From a bacterium (GTDB lineage: Bacteria > Zixibacteria > MSB-5A5 > GN15 > FEB-12): a DNA stretch of 9,852 nucleotides. Within the stretch, counting starts at the first letter, position 1. The number at the start of each line of letters is the position of its first letter. Where the stretch lies: the NCBI GenBank assembly GCA_030640905.1, contig DAOWIM010000297.1:1-9852 (forward strand), given 5' to 3'. The notes beneath the pieces were generated by a model. It was not told the DNA's origin and did no database searches. It worked only from the letters and a program-made list of their open reading frames with translations. Below, piece after piece: positions 5,094-9,852 of this stretch. The position numbers and the translations under genes are program-made.

Positions 5094-5115
5094 GGCGAAA
5101 TGCCCAATATATATT
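5087..5115 (+). promoter_or_regulatory. Strong sigma70-type promoter for the outer membrane protein gene
   Basis: TTGACA (5087-5092) is a perfect -35 box, and after exactly 17 bases TATATT (5110-5115) matches the -10 consensus at five of six. The start would be near 5122, giving a leader of about 65 bases with the AAGGAG ribosome site at 5172-5177. Confidence 0.8.
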
Positions 5116-5186
5116 CACAGCTTGTCTTGTTGAAAATGAGTTATGTACTAGATTGAGAATATCTACTTTTTAAGGAGTCCATACAG

Positions 5187-6638
5187 ATGAAGCGGTCCCT
5201 GCTAGTTGCTCTGGTTGCAGTAATGTTTATGTCGGTTTCGGCCCATGGTCAATATTATGCCGACATTCAGACATCTTTTGAATCGTTCTTCCTGAATTTC
5301 GACGGTGGTGGGGCGAGAGCTGAGGGAATGGGCGGCGCTTTTCTCGCTGTTTCCGATGATGTAACCAGTATTGGTTGGAATCCTGCAGGAATCTATGAGT
5401 TGGAGACGACAGTGATCGGCCTTACGTATAGTTCTCTGGCACCGCGCGGGAGCGCCACCACAAATGTATTTACCGGTACACGCGGGGTCTACGCGCATGA
5501 CTTCGATCATTCCGGTTTCCTTGGCAGTGTATCGTCGTTGAACTTTGCTGCACCTATCAGAATTAGCGGTCATCCTTTTGTGGGGTCGGTGAGTTTTGTT
5601 AAGAACTACGATGAGTTTCAGCAGTATTCGATATCTGCCGAAGAAGATGTCCCCATGGTTGTTCTTAATGATGCCGGTGTGTTGGTTCTGGACACTCTTC
5701 TGGCAACCATTGATGGTGATTTTGAACTCACTGGCGGCTTGAAATCGCTCAATATTGGTATCGGTACGCGCATCTACAATAACATCTCTGTTGGCGTTAC
5801 CGCCAATGTGTACGCCGGCAAGACTGTGCGTCGGGATACGCGACGGATTCGCGCTGATTCGGTCACTGTTCAGTACTTCCAGCGTGCTACGGCTGTGCTG
5901 GATACTTTGTTCATTGACAGCAATAAATTCTCCGGCGTGAATTTTACCCTCGGATTGAAACTCAATGGAGAGAAGTTGGATGCCGGCCTGGTTGTGAGAA
6001 CACCATTTACGCTGAGTATCAAGAAGGGCAGCGCCATGTACAGTCAGATGTCTCTAAATGGTTCGGTGATCGGGGAAAACACAGATACCATTTTTATCGA
6101 CAATCAATTGATTAAATATGATATGCCCATGATGATTGCAGGCGGTGTTGCCTATCATTTCTCGGATCGTCTTCTGGGCGCTTTTGATATTGAGTACCGT
6201 GGGTACGGCTCGACCAGGATCCAGGACCGATACCAGATCATTGTTGATCCGGGTGCCAATGATCAGGAATTCTATAACGAGTACGATCCTGACTGGAACA
6301 ACGTATTTCTGTTCCATGCGGGCGCCGAGTATCTGATGGAACGTAGTTTTGGGACTATCCCACTTCGGATCGGATTTGGATATGAGCAGATACCGATGCC
6401 CAGCCTCGAAGGTCATATAGAGAATACAGTTGACGGTCCTGAGTATGTGATTGCCAAGTCTACCTCTGCGGCGAAAAGTCTGTCTCTTGGCACCGGATTG
6501 CAGTGGAATCAGATCCACCTTGAGTGGGGCTATACATATACTATGCTGAATCATCACTTGAACGCCGGAGGTTTCTGGAGCTCAGAGTTGAAAAACCGAA
6601 ACCACCATTTGACCTTCTCGTTCACGGGGTTTTTCTAA
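5187..6638 (+). CDS. Outer membrane beta-barrel protein, PorV/UPF0164/FadL-like
   Basis: The 483-residue precursor starts with a Sec signal peptide: a basic MKR, a hydrophobic core, and a likely cleavage after SAHG near residue 21. The mature N terminus has GARAEGMGGAFLAVSDDVTS followed by WNPAGI, the signature shared by PorV/PorQ-like and OMPP1/FadL-like barrels. The rest alternates polar and hydrophobic residues in short strands and ends in HLTFSFTGFF, with a terminal phenylalanine typical of proteins inserted by BamA. PorV-like members take part in type IX secretion and FadL-like members carry hydrophobic molecules; neither job can be assigned here. No type IX or porUVQ genes are in view. 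AAGGAG (5172-5177) lies nine bases before the ATG, and a strong promoter precedes it. The TPR protein gene follows after 123 bases. Confidence 0.88.
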   Translation: MKRSLLVALVAVMFMSVSAHGQYYADIQTSFESFFLNFDGGGARAEGMGGAFLAVSDDVTSIGWNPAGIYELETTVIGLTYSSLAPRGSATTNVFTGTRGVYAHDFDHSGFLGSVSSLNFAAPIRISGHPFVGSVSFVKNYDEFQQYSISAEEDVPMVVLNDAGVLVLDTLLATIDGDFELTGGLKSLNIGIGTRIYNNISVGVTANVYAGKTVRRDTRRIRADSVTVQYFQRATAVLDTLFIDSNKFSGVNFTLGLKLNGEKLDAGLVVRTPFTLSIKKGSAMYSQMSLNGSVIGENTDTIFIDNQLIKYDMPMMIAGGVAYHFSDRLLGAFDIEYRGYGSTRIQDRYQIIVDPGANDQEFYNEYDPDWNNVFLFHAGAEYLMERSFGTIPLRIGFGYEQIPMPSLEGHIENTVDGPEYVIAKSTSAAKSLSLGTGLQWNQIHLEWGYTYTMLNHHLNAGGFWSSELKNRNHHLTFSFTGFF

Positions 6639-6761
6639 GGAGAAGCCGTTTAGAGGCCGACAAGTCAGGCGAATCAATCCAACCCGTTGCTGACGATAGT
6701 AAAACGGTGCCGGTTTGTGCCGATACTATCTACTATACCGTTGATTTCCCGGGAGAAATAG

Positions 6762-7436
6762 ATGTATAACAAAGTCAAGCTTACAAAGCGACAGATCAAA
6801 GAAGACAAGTTTATGGCCTTCATGCTGACCTCAAAGCAGCAGGTTACCGATAATTGGCAATTTGTGGTAATAGGCGCCATAGTCCTCATCCTGGTCCTGG
6901 TGGGTGCGGTTTACTATTCCAACTCGCAGGCCCTTAAAGCCGCCGAGGGTGTGGCTCGCTATGACCAAGCTGTCAGCGAGTATCGTAGCGGCAGTAATCA
7001 GGTGGCCTTGCTCAACTTCTCTCAGATCGTCGAAGAGCATAGTGGTGAACTGATCGCCGAACGATCAACCCTGATGATGGGTAAGATCAACTACGAGTTG
7101 CGCAATTACTCGGAAGCTATTCGTTTCTTTGAAATGTACCTCTCCTCATATTCTGGTGACTTGTTGAATCGTAGTGTGGCGTATGCCGGTATCGCCGGCA
7201 GCCATGAGAACAATGGCGAGTATCAACAAGCTGGCGAGAAATTTATTGTTGCCTACCAGGAGAACATCGACGGCCCCCTCGCGGGCGACTACCTTGTTGC
7301 GGCCGTTCGGAATTACCTGGAAGCGGGTAATACTGCCGGTGCCTCAGACCAAATCGACATCCTTGAGGAGAAATTCACCGGGACGATTCCTGCGATAGCG
7401 GCCCGTCGGCTCTTTAGTGAAAAGACCGGTGGTTGA
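6762..7436 (+). CDS. Membrane-anchored tetratricopeptide repeat protein, YfgM-like layout
   Basis: The 224-residue protein has a basic cytoplasmic N terminus (KLTKRQIKEDKF, 6-17), one transmembrane helix at about 34-52 (FVVIGAIVLILVLVGAVYY), and about four TPR-like helical pairs from residue 62 to 205, for example KINYELRNYSEAIRFFEMYL. The charge pattern suggests N-in, with the repeats in the periplasm. This layout resembles YfgM and similar TPR proteins that assist the Sec translocon or envelope assembly, but the partner here is unknown. GGGAG (6751-6755) lies six bases before ATG 6762. It follows the outer membrane protein, so a role in envelope biogenesis is a reasonable inference. The 123-base gap before it has no evident -35/-10 pair. 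Confidence 0.82.
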   Translation: MYNKVKLTKRQIKEDKFMAFMLTSKQQVTDNWQFVVIGAIVLILVLVGAVYYSNSQALKAAEGVARYDQAVSEYRSGSNQVALLNFSQIVEEHSGELIAERSTLMMGKINYELRNYSEAIRFFEMYLSSYSGDLLNRSVAYAGIAGSHENNGEYQQAGEKFIVAYQENIDGPLAGDYLVAAVRNYLEAGNTAGASDQIDILEEKFTGTIPAIAARRLFSEKTGG

Positions 7437-7469
7437 TTTCAACCTGTCCTCTTGAAGGACGTACCTGCA

Positions 7470-9596
7470 TTGTCGGATATTAAGCCATTACAACTGGCCA
7501 TTCTCTGGCATATGCATCAGCCAGACTATCAGCAACCCGGCACCAGACGGATGGTGCTCCCATGGGTTCGTCTCCACGCCACCAAAGACTATCTCGATAT
7601 GCCGCTGACAGCGGCTAGTCATGAGGGTATCCGCACTACCTTTAATCTTGTACCATCGCTCCTTGACCAGTTAGATCTTTACGCTCATGGCGGTACTGAT
7701 CCTCATCTGGAGTTCTCGCGTATTCCCGCCGAGCAACTCTCCGACGATCAGAAAAGCGAGATACTGACGACCTTCTTTGAGGCCAATCTGGAGCGGATGA
7801 TTCGGCCTTATCGGCGTTATTACGAGCTCTATCTAAAGTCTCGCACCAATACCGGCGAGAGAATCATGCCGGCGCTGTTCACTTCTACTGAGATCAGGGA
7901 CGTTCAAGTCTGGTCCAATCTTGTCTGGATCGATCCATCCCTGCGAAATGAGGAACCGGCCAGATCGCTTTTTGAGAAAGGTCACAACTACACCGAAGAT
8001 GAGAAAAACAGATTGCTGGACTGGATGGTGGCGCTGGTGGCCCGAGTTGTGCCTACCTACGCAGATCTTTTTCAGCGAGACCTGATCGACATATCGTTCA
8101 CGCCATACTTTCATCCGATCCTGCCGCTGCTTTGTGATACCGATTCGGCCCGGGAAGCTCTGCCGGGCGTAGCTCTTCCAGAGGGACGGTTCCGGTGTCC
8201 AGAAGATGCCGACAAACAGATTGAGCTTTCGATGAATCGGTTTGAGGCTCTTTTCGGAAAGCCGATGTCCGGTATGTGGCCGTCGGAAGGCTCAGTCTCG
8301 GAGGAGATGGCGCGTCTTTGCATTGATCGCGGAATAAAGTGGATAGCGACCGACGAGGAGATATTCTATCGTTCCGTGCAAAAGTCGGGTCTCGGTGAAA
8401 ATGCTGTGCCGATACATTCAATCTGTGATTTTGGTCCCGGGTTGAAGATTTTCTTCCGAGACAAGGCCCTCTCTGATCGAATCGGTTTTGTTTATTCGGG
8501 ATGGGATGCTGATCGGGCCGTTGCCGATTTTGTATCGTACCTCAAGAAGATACGGCTCAGCAGAGCTGATCAACTTGATGACACGGTGGTCTCAGTTATT
8601 CTCGATGGTGAAAACGCCTGGGAGTATTTCCCGAACGACGGCACAGAATTTCTCAACGAGTTGTACCGGACAATCGCAGCCGATCCTGAAATTGAGACGG
8701 TGACTTTTACTGATGCGGCTAAACGAATCCGGTCGCACCGGTTGCCGTCGCTCTTTGCCGGGTCATGGATCAATCATAACTTCCGCATCTGGATAGGGCA
8801 TCCCGAAGACAACGCTGCCTGGGATCTGCTGGCTCGTACCAGAGAACAACTGGTACAATTTCAGAATGACAATCCGGCTTATGATCAAGACAAGCTGGAG
8901 GCCGCCTGGTGGCAGATATACAAAGCCGAGGGGTCTGATTGGTGCTGGTGGTATGGCGATGAGCACCGAGGCCACCACAACGAACGTTTTGACAGAGTTT
9001 ACCGCACCCATTTGATGGCCATCTACGAGTTGCTTGGTCTGGATATCCCGACCGAACTTCGCAATCCGATTTACCAGGCTGGCCCGGCTGTTTGTGCGGT
9101 GCCGCCCGATTCGATTGTGACGCCGGAGATCGACGGCCGTCTTACCCATTTCTACGAATGGTCACGCTCCGGCTATTACGATTGCCAGCCGTCAGGTGGA
9201 GCCATGCACTCTGCGCAGGAAAATATGGCGAAGATTTATTTCGCCTATGACTACGATTGCCTCTATATTCGACTTGACTTCTCGGATATCAAAGCTCTAA
9301 AATTGCTTGAGAGTCCGAGATTGCTATTGACACTGGCCGCCACCGAGGTTCTGGAGATACCGGCTCGTCTTGATTGCGACAAAGGCGAGGAGGCAGAAGG
9401 TCGATACCGTTGGGCGTTTGACGCCTTCTTCGAGGCAGCGGTTGAACGAAAGCTGCTTTGGCCGGATGGGTTTGGATCAATCAGCCTGAAGCTCTCAGTT
9501 TTTGATGGTGACCGTTGTCTGGAAAAACAGCCGGAGAATGCGGCGATTGAAATTGATGTGCCCGAAGAGGGAAATGAGATGTTCTGGCCCACTTGA
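7470..9596 (+). CDS. Glycoside hydrolase family 57, alpha-amylase/alpha-mannosidase type (COG1449-like), with extra C-terminal domain
   Basis: The 708-residue protein (numbered from TTG 7470) is a GH57 enzyme acting on alpha-glucans, probably glycogen or maltodextrin, in the cytoplasm since no signal peptide is present. Motifs in order: HMHQPDY at 14-20, FHPILPLL near 214-221, GMWPSEGSVSEE around 268-279 with the presumed nucleophile E273, and VILDGENAWEYF at 376-387 with presumed acid/base D379. Later segments NFRIWIGHPEDNAAW and WCWWYGDEHRGHHNE are typical of the COG1449 group. Residues from about 550 to 708 form a separate beta-rich domain without catalytic motifs. The start is TTG 7470, as GAAGGA (7454-7459) lies ten bases before it; TTG 7452 is also in frame but has no ribosome site. 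Whether it hydrolyses or transfers glucan chains cannot be told. Confidence 0.92.
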   Translation: MSDIKPLQLAILWHMHQPDYQQPGTRRMVLPWVRLHATKDYLDMPLTAASHEGIRTTFNLVPSLLDQLDLYAHGGTDPHLEFSRIPAEQLSDDQKSEILTTFFEANLERMIRPYRRYYELYLKSRTNTGERIMPALFTSTEIRDVQVWSNLVWIDPSLRNEEPARSLFEKGHNYTEDEKNRLLDWMVALVARVVPTYADLFQRDLIDISFTPYFHPILPLLCDTDSAREALPGVALPEGRFRCPEDADKQIELSMNRFEALFGKPMSGMWPSEGSVSEEMARLCIDRGIKWIATDEEIFYRSVQKSGLGENAVPIHSICDFGPGLKIFFRDKALSDRIGFVYSGWDADRAVADFVSYLKKIRLSRADQLDDTVVSVILDGENAWEYFPNDGTEFLNELYRTIAADPEIETVTFTDAAKRIRSHRLPSLFAGSWINHNFRIWIGHPEDNAAWDLLARTREQLVQFQNDNPAYDQDKLEAAWWQIYKAEGSDWCWWYGDEHRGHHNERFDRVYRTHLMAIYELLGLDIPTELRNPIYQAGPAVCAVPPDSIVTPEIDGRLTHFYEWSRSGYYDCQPSGGAMHSAQENMAKIYFAYDYDCLYIRLDFSDIKALKLLESPRLLLTLAATEVLEIPARLDCDKGEEAEGRYRWAFDAFFEAAVERKLLWPDGFGSISLKLSVFDGDRCLEKQPENAAIEIDVPEEGNEMFWPT

Positions 9597-9626
9597 TTCC
9601 GGAACATGAATGGACACGGAGGACCT

Positions 9627-9852
9627 ATGTCAGAATCTTTTTTCAAAAATGATCCCGATCAGCAACCTCAGGGAGAAGTACCAGACCTTGAGGACACTGC
9701 TGGTGGAGAGGCGAGCGGCGGCAGCGCCGATAGCGAATTCAGCACCCAGGAAGATCGAATGGCTGCGATCATGGCCTATATTCCGATCCTCTGTTTTGTT
9801 CCGCTTCTGAATATGAAAGAGAGCCGTACAGCTCGGTTTCATGCGCGTCAGG
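9627..9852 (+). CDS. DUF4870/Tic20-like membrane protein, N-terminal part (3' truncated by the window)
   Basis: The frame from ATG 9627 is open to the last base and gives 75 residues. The first 42 are acidic and low in complexity (MSESFFKNDPDQQ, then runs of E, D, G and S). From 43 the sequence becomes DRMAAIMAYIPILCFVPLLN, the start of a membrane helix, followed by KESRTARFHARQ. The A-A-x-x-A-Y-I-P then F-H-A-R-Q pattern matches the beginning of small DUF4870/Tic20-like integral membrane proteins, whose role is unknown. GGAGGA (9618-9623) lies only three bases before this ATG. An in-frame ATG at 9606 would add seven residues but has no better site, so the start is uncertain. It is 30 bases after the GH57 stop. 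Confidence 0.7.
   Translation, partial: MSESFFKNDPDQQPQGEVPDLEDTAGGEASGGSADSEFSTQEDRMAAIMAYIPILCFVPLLNMKESRTARFHARQ

Noticed and set aside
6695..6742. Interleaved complementary segments (GATAGT/ACTATC and AACGGT/ACCGTT) before the TPR gene, as a pseudoknot
   Set aside because: Six-base complements are common by chance in a 123-base gap, and the 16-base middle loop is not typical of a compact pseudoknot. Worth revisiting only if conserved.
7452..7469. TTG start at 7452 for the GH57 gene
   Set aside because: No ribosome site upstream; GAAGGA lies between it and TTG 7470, which is preferred, though the first cannot be excluded.
1..9852. CRISPR array, insertion sequence, phage or defence system
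   Set aside because: No regularly spaced repeats, transposase, terminal inverted repeats or phage-like genes were seen on either strand.

Overview
The window reads as an ordinary housekeeping stretch of a bacterial chromosome. All recognised genes are on the plus strand: nine complete protein genes, two cut by the window edges, and three single tRNA genes. No mobile element, CRISPR array, toxin-antitoxin pair or defence locus is visible. The organism is Gram-negative, because 5187-6638 encodes a secreted beta-barrel with the N-terminal signature of the PorV/FadL-like outer membrane proteins. The mix of that family, a stand-alone MerR regulator beside tRNA-Pro and surE, and a DUF4870-like protein suggests an uncultured FCB-type or deltaproteobacteria-like lineage (a Zixibacteria-like genome would fit). 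This placement is inference and would need a 16S or marker-gene search.

Layout. (1) 1-1452, phospholipid precursor cluster: the last 23 codons of plsY overlap gpsA, followed by a small MerR-type regulator. (2) 1453-1586: a gap with two inverted repeats and a likely promoter, then tRNA-Pro(GGG) with encoded CCA. (3) 1619-3221: a GT2 glycosyltransferase whose ATG lies five bases after a perfect TATAAT, then surE with its own leader containing an 8-bp-stem hairpin. (4) 3308-3431: near-consensus promoter and tRNA-Pro(CGG) without CCA. (5) 3531-4832: a compact run of a SLOG/TIGR00725-type Rossmann protein, acylphosphatase (4-base overlap) and adenine phosphoribosyltransferase. (6) 4856-4988: promoter and tRNA-Arg(CCT). 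(7) 5087-7436: strong promoter, outer membrane protein, then a membrane-anchored TPR protein. (8) 7470-9596: a cytoplasmic GH57 alpha-glucan enzyme with an extra C-terminal domain. (9) 9627-end: the start of a DUF4870-like membrane protein.

How the genes work together. PlsY and GpsA make and acylate glycerol 3-phosphate. SurE, the SLOG protein and Apt all touch nucleotide monophosphates, so a nucleotide salvage or housecleaning theme is possible for the middle of the window. The OMP, TPR protein and GT2 enzyme belong to the cell envelope. GH57 points to glycogen or alpha-glucan handling.

No convincing new biological system was found. The most interesting signals are non-coding: the inverted repeats between the MerR gene and tRNA-Pro, the leader hairpin of surE, the putative leaderless GT2 gene, and the repeat overlapping the OMP promoter. 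The SLOG-acyP-apt cluster is also worth a look.
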